A stretch of 64,000 nt of DNA, taken from NCBI RefSeq assembly GCF_042664795.1, contig NZ_JBHTBN010000001.1:434001-498000 (forward strand). The letters run 5' to 3'. The DNA comes from Jejudonia soesokkakensis (lineage in GTDB: Bacteria; Bacteroidota; Bacteroidia; Flavobacteriales; Flavobacteriaceae). Under the pieces are notes generated by a model. The model saw nothing but the letters and a program-made list of their open reading frames with translations, searched no databases and was not told where the DNA came from. Positions 9,619 to 17,690 of this stretch are shown one piece after another (positions within the stretch are counted from its first letter, which is position 1; each line of letters starts with the position of its first letter). The translations under genes were made by a program, and so were the position numbers.

Positions 9619-10278
9619 ATGAAAACAGTATCCACGTATGTAATAACCTTATTTTTAATCGGACAATGCCTTGCTCAAAACCCATCAACTGCAGACATAG
9701 AAACCGTAATGTTGAGTACTCGCGATCTTATTACGCATGCTGCAGATCAATATCCGTCTGAGCAATCACAACAACTTTTACTCTTAATTAATACTAATGA
9801 TTCAAAATTTAATAGTAACGAACGTTTTTATATTCAACAAGGTATAAAATTACTACTGAAACGTTCGCTGCCTTCAGATAAATTGGCGATTGGAACCTAC
9901 GGAACTTCAAATAAAATAATTTTACCATTTACGGAAGTCTCAAACACTTTATTTATTGAAACCGCTATACATAAATTATTGTCAGAAAACATTAAATCCA
10001 ATGATGAAGATGGAATTGATAAGGCGTATCAATTGATGCTTACATCAATCTCCCCTGAGAATCATAATAAAGTTATCATGCTTAGGAGCGACACTAATAA
10101 TTTAAGTTCTGTTGCAGCCAATCAAAGTTCAAATAGCGCAGTTTCAAAAAATGAAAACAATGAAAATGATTCTAAAGAACAACAAGTAAAATCCACAGAT
10201 GACAAAAAAATAGGAGGCGCTATTATCTTAACAGCGTTATCTTTATTGCCAGAAATACTTGAAGTAATCAAAGATTAA
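9619..10278 (+). CDS. exported protein with degenerate VWA-like fold
   Basis: A 219-residue protein with a signal peptide ending at LAQ (about residue 20) and a hydrophobic C-terminal segment (residues 200-215). The middle follows a von Willebrand A order: a hydrophobic strand LLLLINTND where the metal site DxSxS would be, then LPSDKLAIGTYG, then a DGIDKAYQLM helix and KVIMLRSD. The first Asp of the metal site is Asn here, so metal binding is doubtful. The VWA reading is my inference from the pattern. An Asn/Ser/Lys-rich linker precedes the C-terminal helix. No partner gene is adjacent. Confidence 0.5.
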   Translation: MKTVSTYVITLFLIGQCLAQNPSTADIETVMLSTRDLITHAADQYPSEQSQQLLLLINTNDSKFNSNERFYIQQGIKLLLKRSLPSDKLAIGTYGTSNKIILPFTEVSNTLFIETAIHKLLSENIKSNDEDGIDKAYQLMLTSISPENHNKVIMLRSDTNNLSSVAANQSSNSAVSKNENNENDSKEQQVKSTDDKKIGGAIILTALSLLPEILEVIKD

Positions 10279-10439
10279 GTATAAGTAGAAACGTTTAATT
10301 ATAACCTCCACCTATACTCACATCACCTAAAGTAATGTTAACCTGTCTACTACTGCTAGTTATTTTCTTTATTTTTGTTTCATAATTAATTTGATAATAA
10401 CAAATTCCTTTATTAAAGGAATTTAAAATAATAAATAAA

Positions 10440-10757
10440 ATGGCTTTAGAAATAACAGACGCGACGTTTGAAGAAACAGTATTAAAAAGTGATAAACCAG
10501 TAGTAGTTGACTTTTGGGCAGCTTGGTGTGGACCTTGCCGTATGGTTGGACCAGTTATCGATGAGTTAAGTAAAGATTACGAAGGGAAAGCAGTAGTTGG
10601 AAAAATTGATGTAGATGCAAATCAGGAATTTGCTGCAAAATATGGTGTGCGTAATATCCCAACAGTATTGGTTTTTAATAAAGGAGAATTAGTAGGACGG
10701 CAGGTAGGTGTTGCTCCTAAAAATGTATATGCAGAAGCGATCGACGGACTTTTATAG
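10440..10757 (+). CDS. trxA: thioredoxin
   Basis: A 105-residue cytoplasmic thioredoxin with the complete redox motif WCGPC (residues about 30-34), the buried Asp in VVVDFWA, and the cis-Pro in NIPTVLVF. It reduces protein disulfides using thioredoxin reductase. The length equals the family norm and there is no signal peptide. A TATTTTTG box at 10370-10377 fits a Bacteroidota -7 element, and a terminator follows the gene. Confidence 0.96.
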   Translation: MALEITDATFEETVLKSDKPVVVDFWAAWCGPCRMVGPVIDELSKDYEGKAVVGKIDVDANQEFAAKYGVRNIPTVLVFNKGELVGRQVGVAPKNVYAEAIDGLL

Positions 10758-10780
10758 TCGGTACTCAAAATAAAATGTAA

Positions 10781-10811
10781 AAGCCTGACGAATATGTCGG
10801 GCTTTTTTTAT
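10781..10811 (+). terminator. rho-independent terminator
   Basis: A 9-bp stem with one G-T pair (10781-10789 with 10796-10804) is followed by a T-run, 24 bp after trxA. Confidence 0.85.
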
Positions 10812-10842
10812 GAATTAGTATATTTACCATAACAGATATTTA

Positions 10843-11397
10843 ATGAAAATGAGCACAGACAAAAAACAAAAGATTCAGGATAAAATCGAACAACAACAAT
10901 TAGATAACCGTACTATATTTTTATGGGGACAGGTGGACGATAAAAGTGCACGCCATGTTGTTGACAGATTGATGTACCTTGATTCGATTAATCATGATGA
11001 AATAAAATTGTATATCAATAGTCCGGGAGGCTATGTGACTTCCGGGTTTTCTATGTATGATACTATCAAGCAGATTAAAAGCCCGGTGTCTACCATTTGT
11101 ACAGGATTGGCAGCGAGTATGGGAAGTATTTTACTTTCGGTTGGAGAAAAAGGAAAACGATTCATTCAGCCACATGCACGAGTAATGATCCATCAACCAA
11201 GTGGTGGTGCTCGTGGGCCAGCCAGTGATATAGAAATTACTGCTCAGGAGATCTTAAAAACTAAAGAAATCAGTGCCAAGATCTTAGCAGAAAATTGTGG
11301 GCAAACATTTGAAAAAGTAATGAAGGATTTTAACCGTGATCACTGGATGGATGCAGAGGAAAGTGTGAAATACGGCATTGTAGACGGAATTCTATAG
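10843..11397 (+). CDS. clpP: ClpP-family serine protease subunit
   Basis: A 184-residue ClpP-fold peptidase; the ATG at 10849 is an equally possible start. The triad is visible: Ser in GLAASMGS, His in VMIHQPSGG, and Asp in the NRDHWMDAEES segment. The oxyanion-region GGYVTSGFS is also present. It would form the ClpP barrel and degrade proteins handed over by a Clp ATPase. No tig or clpX lies nearby, as would be expected for the main housekeeping clpP, so this may be a second copy. The DUF58 gene follows after 61 bp. Confidence 0.88.
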   Translation: MKMSTDKKQKIQDKIEQQQLDNRTIFLWGQVDDKSARHVVDRLMYLDSINHDEIKLYINSPGGYVTSGFSMYDTIKQIKSPVSTICTGLAASMGSILLSVGEKGKRFIQPHARVMIHQPSGGARGPASDIEITAQEILKTKEISAKILAENCGQTFEKVMKDFNRDHWMDAEESVKYGIVDGIL

Positions 11398-11458
11398 TGA
11401 ACACTGAATCGCGATTAGTGAGAAATACTATTGTCTCACGTCTCACGGTTCGCTATTT

Positions 11459-12388
11459 ATGAATTTAGAAAAACAAATAAACGAAATTACGGGTTTTAAA
11501 AACCTGGAACTGCTCGCTACTCAAGTGGTAGAAGGGTTTATTTCGGGCTTGCATAAAAGTCCGTTTCATGGTTTTTCTGCGGAATTTGCCGAACATAAAA
11601 TTTACAATAACGGGGAGAGTACAAAGCATATTGATTGGAAGTTGTATGCTAAAACCGACAAGCTGTATACAAAACGGTACGAAGAGGAAACCAATCTTCG
11701 CTGTCATTTAATTATTGATAATAGCAGCTCGATGCATTACCCGAAGCTGAAAGACTTTTCTATAAGTTCACTTAATAAAATCGGATTTTCGGTGCTAGCA
11801 AGTGCAGCTATTATGAATTTGTTGAAACGTCAGCGGGACGCTGTAGGGATGAGTATCTATAGTGATACCTATGAGTTTTACAGTAATGAAAAAGGAAGCG
11901 AGCGGCATCACCAGATGTTGTTAAATCAGTTACATACTGCATTGTCGGGTTCAAAAGAGAATATTGAGACCAAAACATACACCCATTTACATCTTATTGC
12001 TGAAAAATTGAAACGCAGATCGCTGGTATTTTTATTTACCGATATGTTTCAGAGTGATACGGAAGAAGAAAAGTTATTTGAGGCGCTTCAGCATTTAAAG
12101 TATAACAAACACGAAGTAGTGTTATTTCATACATTTGATAAAAAGAAAGAACTCAGTTTTGATTTTAACAATCGCCCGAAGCGTTTTGTGGATGTAGAGA
12201 CAGGAGAGCACGTAAATTTATATGCAGATTATATCAAAGAAACCTATGAAGAAGCTGTGCAGCAGTATTTTTCAGACTTAAAGTTAAAGTGTGGTCAATA
12301 TCGAATTAAGTATGTGGAGGCAGATATTAATGAGGGTTTCAATAAAATTTTGACTACCTATTTAGTAGAGCGACAGAAGTTTGGGTAA
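11459..12388 (+). CDS. DUF58/VWA-type protein
   Basis: A 309-residue cytoplasmic protein of the DUF58 family. It has the family opening with GFSAEFAEHKIYNNGESTKHIDWKLYAKTDKLYTKRYEEETN and a VWA-like core. The core shows LIIDNSSSM (a DxSxS-like metal site), FSVLASAAIMNLL, VFLFTDMF, and KHEVVLFHTFDKKKE. Relatives are usually partnered with a MoxR AAA+ ATPase and membrane VWA proteins. No such genes lie next to it here. It probably serves as a chaperone or adaptor, but the substrate is unknown. Confidence 0.85.
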   Translation: MNLEKQINEITGFKNLELLATQVVEGFISGLHKSPFHGFSAEFAEHKIYNNGESTKHIDWKLYAKTDKLYTKRYEEETNLRCHLIIDNSSSMHYPKLKDFSISSLNKIGFSVLASAAIMNLLKRQRDAVGMSIYSDTYEFYSNEKGSERHHQMLLNQLHTALSGSKENIETKTYTHLHLIAEKLKRRSLVFLFTDMFQSDTEEEKLFEALQHLKYNKHEVVLFHTFDKKKELSFDFNNRPKRFVDVETGEHVNLYADYIKETYEEAVQQYFSDLKLKCGQYRIKYVEADINEGFNKILTTYLVERQKFG

Positions 12389-12414
12389 ATAATTTTATTT
12401 TTTTGAGATTTTTA

Positions 12415-12445
12415 TTTGCAGGTATTAAAATGCGGTGTATATTTG
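12415..12445 (+). promoter_or_regulatory. promoter of tRNA-Asp
   Basis: A textbook Bacteroidota promoter: TTTG at 12415-12418, a 19-bp spacer, and TATATTTG at 12438-12445, about 60 bp before the tRNA. Confidence 0.8.
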
Positions 12446-12505
12446 CCACCGCTAATAGCAATATTAGTAAAGACACGCTGATTAAAGTCTATAAAATAGT
12501 AGCAC

Positions 12506-12579
12506 GGTCTGGTAGTTCAGTTGGTTAGAATACCTGCCTGTCACGCAGGGGGTCGCGAGTTCGAGTCTCGTCCAGACCG
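12506..12579 (+). tRNA. tRNA-Asp(GTC)
   Basis: A 74-nt cloverleaf. The acceptor stem pairs GGTCTGG with CCAGACC, the D arm has AGTTGGTTAGA, the anticodon loop CTGTCAC gives GTC, and the T arm has GTTCGAGTC. Discriminator G73 is the base expected for Asp, and CCA is not encoded. The last 14 bases are part of the left attachment site of the neighbouring integrated element, which keeps the tRNA intact. Confidence 0.97.
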
Positions 12580-12581
12580 CA
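12566..12581 (+). repeat. attL, left attachment site
   Basis: The 16-bp sequence TCTCGTCCAGACCGCA covers the end of the tRNA T arm, the acceptor stem and 2 bp beyond. It is identical to 23974-23989. The bases on either side differ between the copies. Confidence 0.88.
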
Positions 12582-12585
12582 TATT

Positions 12586-12609
12586 AGGGAGTTTATACTC
12601 CCTTTTTTT
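12586..12609 (+). terminator. terminator after tRNA-Asp, element-borne
   Basis: A 7-bp stem (12586-12592 with 12597-12603) with a 4-nt loop and a T-run lies just inside the element. It would end the tRNA transcript now that the chromosomal terminator has been moved to 24051. Confidence 0.8.
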
Positions 12610-12942
12610 ATGCTCTAAACTTTCGTTTACAAGGATTTTCTCCTATATACATTACTTCTATACGACTTTCTTGTCATAGCTATTTCGTCACATTTCGTCA
12701 TGTTTAGACAAAATGTAAACCCCTATTAGAACCCCCCAATGTTTTTTGTTCAAAAAGCTCACCATAATCTTCCTAAAAAAAGGGTATGTCTTACTGGGGT
12801 ATTTTCTTAACTGTAAATTTTAACATTCATTGAAACGCTGAATTTTCCAGGGTTTTTCATTGTTTTTTTAAAAATGACATAGAAATTCGTTACAAAATTT
12901 TTTCTCACCACTATTATATAGTAGAACAAAAATATATTTATT
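12610..12942. other. intergenic region between the tRNA terminator and integrase
   Basis: No gene is seen. A 13-bp palindrome at 12910-12922 (ACTATTATATAGT) lies 20 bp before the integrase start and could be an operator. An arm-type integrase binding region would be expected here, but I find no clear direct repeats. Confidence 0.35.
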
Positions 12943-14088
12943 ATGAAATTAAATTTTAATGTTAGAATTGTTATCAGAAAAGATAAAGAGCGTGAAGACG
13001 GAACTTGTCCATTGTATCTTAAAATTACTAAAAACGGTAAGCCATTTCTCAAACTTTCAATGGGGGAAAGTATTAGAAAAACTCATTGGGATAGTAAAAA
13101 TCAAAAGGCTATTGGTAAGGGTTATGGTTATTTTAATAGCCATTTAAATAGATCAGTTATAGAGATAGAGGACTTAATTGGAAATTTGAAAGCGAGAGGA
13201 AAGACACCTACAAAAGAGAACATTGTTAGTTTTTTTAAGAAAGAAGATAAGCAATGTTTTTACAAGTTTTTTGATGATGATTTTTGTAAAAACAAATTTC
13301 CAAACCTGTCTGAAGCTACAAAAGAAAGTTATTTACTATTACGGAAAAGATTAAAAGAATTTAAGCCGAACTTAAGGTTGAGTGAAATAAATCTAAAATT
13401 ATTACAAGAATTTAACTACTTTCTAATCCATGATAAAAAAACAGGGAAAGGTGGAGTTTGGAATAGACACAAAAACTTTCGTACAGCTCTAAAATCTGCT
13501 TTTGACCTTAAAAAAATTGACGAATATCCGTACGGCAATTTTAAACTTGACGTTCCTAAATCGAAGACTGAATGCTTGACTCTTCAAGAGTTAAAAAAGA
13601 TAGTAGATTTAGATTTAAGCCATGATAAAAAACTTGAAGAAGCAAAAGACATGTTTTTGTTTGGATGCTACACAGGGTTGCGATTTGGGGATGTTAAGAA
13701 GTTGTGTTGGAATAATATTAAAAATGGAGTTATTAAGACTATTCAAGAGAAAACTAAATATCCAGTACAAATTCCTGTAAATAAAGGTGCAAAATCAATT
13801 ATTGCTAAGAACGTAAAATCTAAAAGACACCGTAAAACTATTTTTAAAAAATTGGATAATCAGGTTGTTAACAGACGACTTAAGGTGATAGCGGAAATGG
13901 CTGAAATTGATAGAAGAGTTTACTTTCATCTTTCACGACATACTTTTGGAACTATTTTAGGGCAAAATCAGAATGCGTTTACAATTATGAAACTTATGGG
14001 GCATAAAAAGATAAGTACTTCCGCTATTTATGTTAATACAAACATTAACACATTAAAGGAAACGATGAAAAATGTCCGCTTTGAATAG
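12943..14088 (+). CDS. tyrosine-type site-specific integrase
   Basis: A 381-residue phage-type integrase of the Bacteroidota class. The N-terminal arm-binding domain reads RIVIRKDKEREDGTCPLYLKI, followed by a SAM-like core-binding domain (residues about 105-200). The catalytic domain has Arg247 in GLRFGD, His329 and Arg332 in HLSRH, the LMGHKKISTS segment, and nucleophile Tyr363. All key residues are present. It points away from tRNA-Asp, the usual arrangement for an enzyme recombining at a tRNA 3' end. Its own terminator separates it from the dnd operon. Confidence 0.95.
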   Translation: MKLNFNVRIVIRKDKEREDGTCPLYLKITKNGKPFLKLSMGESIRKTHWDSKNQKAIGKGYGYFNSHLNRSVIEIEDLIGNLKARGKTPTKENIVSFFKKEDKQCFYKFFDDDFCKNKFPNLSEATKESYLLLRKRLKEFKPNLRLSEINLKLLQEFNYFLIHDKKTGKGGVWNRHKNFRTALKSAFDLKKIDEYPYGNFKLDVPKSKTECLTLQELKKIVDLDLSHDKKLEEAKDMFLFGCYTGLRFGDVKKLCWNNIKNGVIKTIQEKTKYPVQIPVNKGAKSIIAKNVKSKRHRKTIFKKLDNQVVNRRLKVIAEMAEIDRRVYFHLSRHTFGTILGQNQNAFTIMKLMGHKKISTSAIYVNTNINTLKETMKNVRFE

Positions 14089-14128
14089 CGATATTACCTG
14101 TTATAGCTTAATTATTTATTAAATGAAT

Positions 14129-14160
14129 CGACAGAATTTAAAAGTTCTGTCGTTTTTTTT
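14129..14160 (+). terminator. integrase terminator
   Basis: An 8-bp perfect stem (14129-14136 with 14145-14152) is followed by at least eight T residues. It isolates int from the dnd operon. Confidence 0.88.
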
Positions 14161-14244
14161 TGTAGCATTTTAATTGTTAACATTGTTAAAGAAATACATT
14201 AGTTCATAAAAAATGGAATTTGTATTTTCGAGTTTTTACTCCAT

Positions 14245-15579
14245 ATGAAGAAAACCAACTACATTATAGAAGAAATAATTGACCAATATACTATTGAAGA
14301 TAATAATAGACCGTGGATAATTGGATTTAGCGGAGGAAAAGATTCTACTGTTATGCTTACTTTAGTTTGGCTAAGTTTACTTAAAATAAAAAATGAAATT
14401 GGCGAGAAGTATCTAAAAAGAGAAGTTTTTGTAGTTTGTAATGATACACTTGTAGAAAATCCTATTATTACTAATTACGTAACTGATATTATTGATAAAA
14501 TTGAACAAGCAGCTCTAAAACATAAACTTCCTATAAAAACTCGAATCACTACACCAAGATTGGAGGATTCTTTTTGGGTAAACTTAATTGGAAAAGGGTA
14601 TCCAGCACCCAACAATGCTTTTAGGTGGTGTACTGAAAGACTTAAGATAAAGCCAACTTCCCGTTTTATCGATGAAATTGTTAGTGATGAAGAAAATGAC
14701 CACCATGAAGCTATTGTGCTTGTAGGAACTAGGAAAAGTGAGAGTTCAACGAGAGCTAAATCTATAAAAAAGCATGAAATAAAAGGTAAGCGTCTTACCA
14801 AACATCCTTTACAGAAGAATGTTTTTGTTTACTCTCCAATCAAAGAACTTCATTTAGAAGAAGTTTGGTATATAATCAATACTTTTAAATCTCCTTGGGG
14901 CGCTGAAAAAAATCAGTTGTTTAATTTGTATTCAGATGCAAGTGCTGATGATTACGAATGCCCCACAATGGTATCTGATAAGGAGCATAAATCATGTGGG
15001 CAAAGTAGGTTTGGTTGTTGGACTTGTACCGTTGTAAAAAAGGATAAATCTATATCTGCTCAGATTGAAAATGGGCAAGAATGGTTAATACCCTTGAGAG
15101 ATGTAAGAGATTGGATTCAAGAACAACGTAATATTATTAAAAATAGAGAACCTCACAGAAGAAATGGTGCGCCTGCTCAAAACGAAATGGGTGTAGTGAA
15201 ATTAAAACATAGGGCAGAAATTCTTGAAAGAGTTTTTGATGCTCAAAAAAAGGTTAACGATATGGGTTACGACATTGAGTTAATCAATAATCAAGAGTTA
15301 ATCGCTATACAGGTTACATGGTATCGAGATTTATATTTTGATTTCAAAGTCGCTGACATTTATAATAAAGTATTCAATAAAAATCTTGATATGAAGGAAC
15401 ATAACGAACTCATTCAGAAAGAAGAAGAAATTCTCTTAGCAGCTTGCAACAATGATAAGAAACAATTTGTACTTATCCAAGATTTACTAAAGCTCGAAAA
15501 GGCAAAAACTATTATGATGAAAAGAAGAGGTCTAATAGAAGATATTGAAAATAGATACAAACAGTTTATTTCAGCATAA
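14245..15579 (+). CDS. dndC: DNA phosphorothioation protein DndC
   Basis: A 444-residue PP-loop ATP pyrophosphatase related to PAPS reductase. The PP-loop FSGGKDST lies near residues 29-36. Cys239, Cys251, Cys258 and Cys261 (the last three in CGQSRFGCWTC) are the expected 4Fe-4S ligands, and RWCTERLK holds Cys129. In Dnd systems DndC activates the DNA backbone and, with sulfur from a cysteine desulfurase, helps replace a non-bridging phosphate oxygen by sulfur. It is the first gene of a tight operon, and its stop shares one base with the dndD start. Confidence 0.93.
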   Translation: MKKTNYIIEEIIDQYTIEDNNRPWIIGFSGGKDSTVMLTLVWLSLLKIKNEIGEKYLKREVFVVCNDTLVENPIITNYVTDIIDKIEQAALKHKLPIKTRITTPRLEDSFWVNLIGKGYPAPNNAFRWCTERLKIKPTSRFIDEIVSDEENDHHEAIVLVGTRKSESSTRAKSIKKHEIKGKRLTKHPLQKNVFVYSPIKELHLEEVWYIINTFKSPWGAEKNQLFNLYSDASADDYECPTMVSDKEHKSCGQSRFGCWTCTVVKKDKSISAQIENGQEWLIPLRDVRDWIQEQRNIIKNREPHRRNGAPAQNEMGVVKLKHRAEILERVFDAQKKVNDMGYDIELINNQELIAIQVTWYRDLYFDFKVADIYNKVFNKNLDMKEHNELIQKEEEILLAACNNDKKQFVLIQDLLKLEKAKTIMMKRRGLIEDIENRYKQFISA

Positions 15580-17690
15580 TGATTATAAAGTCTATCGAAC
15601 TTAATGATTTTCGGATATACAAAGGAAAAAACCCTATCGACTTAGGAGTTTCCAAAGATGAAAATATCATTATTATAAGCGGAAAAAATGGGTTTGGTAA
15701 AACCACATTTCTAATGTCATTAGTATGGTGCCTTTATGGAAGGCAAATGAGCGATGTAGATGACATTTATAAAAAAGAAATTGAAAGCAATGGTAATTAT
15801 CGTCAGTATATAAAAAGTAGTTTAAATAGTAAAGCAGAATACGAAGGAAAAACTAAGTTTTCAGTTTCTGTAACCTTTTCAGACATAACTACTATTCCAG
15901 ACGTAACTTGTAATGAATTAAAAATCACAAGAACCTATTTCACTAAGGGAAATAAAGAAGAGGATTTAGAAATACTTATTGATGGTCAAAAAAGTGAGCT
16001 TGTCCAGGATGTAGGTGCTGAGCATTTTATTAGGGATTTTATTATGCCTAAAGAGATAGCGAAATTTTTCTTTTTCGATGCTGAAAAAATCGTTTCTCTT
16101 GCCGAAATACATACCGCTGAGCAAAGGCAGAAATTAAGTAGAGCATATTCAGAAGTTTTAGGAATAAAGCAGTATCAAAGCCTAAAGGAAGATTTAGAAC
16201 AATACTTAGAAAAGCTTAAGTCAGAAACCGCAAACACAAAAGAGAAAGCCGAATTAAAGAGATTAACTACAGATGCTGAAATAGCAGATGATAGAATTAA
16301 AGAGGTTCGTGATGAAATTAATAATTTGGAAGAAGAAGCTTCTGGGTTAAAATATGAAATTAATAAACTACAAGAAAAACTTATTAAACAAGGTAGTGTT
16401 ATTACAGTGGAGCAACTTAATGAACTTAAAGAAAGGAAAGATGAGCTTGAAAAGCAAGTCGCTATTTTAAATACCGAATTAAAAAATCATTATGAAATTA
16501 TCCCTTTCGCTATTGCTGGTAATTTACTTACCGAAGTACTTGAACAGGTAATACTTGAACGAGATATAATAAGTCAAAAATTTAATCAAGGTAAAGTTGA
16601 GCAAGTAGCTGATAATATTATTAACGACCTTATTAAAATTCCTCATCCTAAAGAACTTGTAATTCATCATGAGGTTCAATCTTTTTATGTAAATAGCCTA
16701 AAAGGTTTAATATCCAAGCATCTTGGTGGAGACTCTCAAAAGAAAGATGGTAATGATGATGAGGATAAAGTAATCCATAATTTATCTGAAACATCTAAAG
16801 CAGAACTAAACCAGTTTATTAATAATATTAGGTTGTCGTTTAAAGAAACGTTTAATCGTATAAACAGTGATTACGTGAGGTCTAAGAATGAATTAAATGA
16901 TATTAATAAAAGAATTAAGCTTGCTGAAGAAAAGTCGGAGAATCCACTTGTAAAGGCTGATAGAGAAAGAAAAAGCGAACTTGAAAAAGAATATGATGAG
17001 ATTTTGAGGAGTATTGGAGTTTTAGAACAAGAAGTTTTAACTAAGCAAGATGTAAAAACACAGTCGAAAAAAGAAATTAGACGAATTGCCGATAAATTAA
17101 AAGTTTCTAAAGGAAAACAGGAAATTAGTAATGAGGTAGAGAAATCTATAAAGTATCTAAAAAAGTTTATTGCTGACTTTAAGATTGAAAAGAAACATAG
17201 TCTTTCTAAAAGAATTAAAGATGGACTGGACATTCTACTTCATAAGAAAAGTTTTATAAGTGATGTAAATGTTGAGATTTTAGGGGATGATATAGAGATA
17301 AACTTAATAGATGCGAGAGGTAAAGAAATTAATAAAGATTCTTTATCCAAAGGAGAGCAACAAATGTATGCAACTGCATTGTTAAAGGGATTAGTTGATG
17401 AATCTAATATCGATTTTCCTGTATTTATAGATTCTCCTATGCAAAAATTTGACATAGACCACTCCAATAGTATTGTTAAACACTTTTACCCAAAAGTTTC
17501 TAACCAAGTAATCATATTTCCTCTTCTTAAGAAAGAAATGACTGAGGATGAGTTTAACATTTTGTTACCGAGTATTAGTAAAACGGTTTTAATTAAAAAC
17601 ACGGACAACGAACAATCAAGCTTTGAGCATGTAGAGAAAAAAGAAGACTTGTTTAGAGTGTTTGAAAAAGATTATCAAGATGCAGTTTAA
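15579..17690 (+). CDS. dndD: DNA phosphorothioation ATPase DndD
   Basis: A 703-residue SMC/Rad50-like ATPase. The Walker A motif GKNGFGKTT lies at 35-43. Long coiled coils occupy about 210-300 and 430-540, the ABC signature-like LSKGEQQ is near 589-595, and Walker B FPVFIDSP ends in Asp618. DndD hydrolyses ATP and is thought to open or nick DNA during phosphorothioation, together with DndC and DndE. The start codon overlaps the dndC stop, and the 3' end overlaps dndE by 11 bp. Confidence 0.93.
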   Translation: MIIKSIELNDFRIYKGKNPIDLGVSKDENIIIISGKNGFGKTTFLMSLVWCLYGRQMSDVDDIYKKEIESNGNYRQYIKSSLNSKAEYEGKTKFSVSVTFSDITTIPDVTCNELKITRTYFTKGNKEEDLEILIDGQKSELVQDVGAEHFIRDFIMPKEIAKFFFFDAEKIVSLAEIHTAEQRQKLSRAYSEVLGIKQYQSLKEDLEQYLEKLKSETANTKEKAELKRLTTDAEIADDRIKEVRDEINNLEEEASGLKYEINKLQEKLIKQGSVITVEQLNELKERKDELEKQVAILNTELKNHYEIIPFAIAGNLLTEVLEQVILERDIISQKFNQGKVEQVADNIINDLIKIPHPKELVIHHEVQSFYVNSLKGLISKHLGGDSQKKDGNDDEDKVIHNLSETSKAELNQFINNIRLSFKETFNRINSDYVRSKNELNDINKRIKLAEEKSENPLVKADRERKSELEKEYDEILRSIGVLEQEVLTKQDVKTQSKKEIRRIADKLKVSKGKQEISNEVEKSIKYLKKFIADFKIEKKHSLSKRIKDGLDILLHKKSFISDVNVEILGDDIEINLIDARGKEINKDSLSKGEQQMYATALLKGLVDESNIDFPVFIDSPMQKFDIDHSNSIVKHFYPKVSNQVIIFPLLKKEMTEDEFNILLPSISKTVLIKNTDNEQSSFEHVEKKEDLFRVFEKDYQDAV

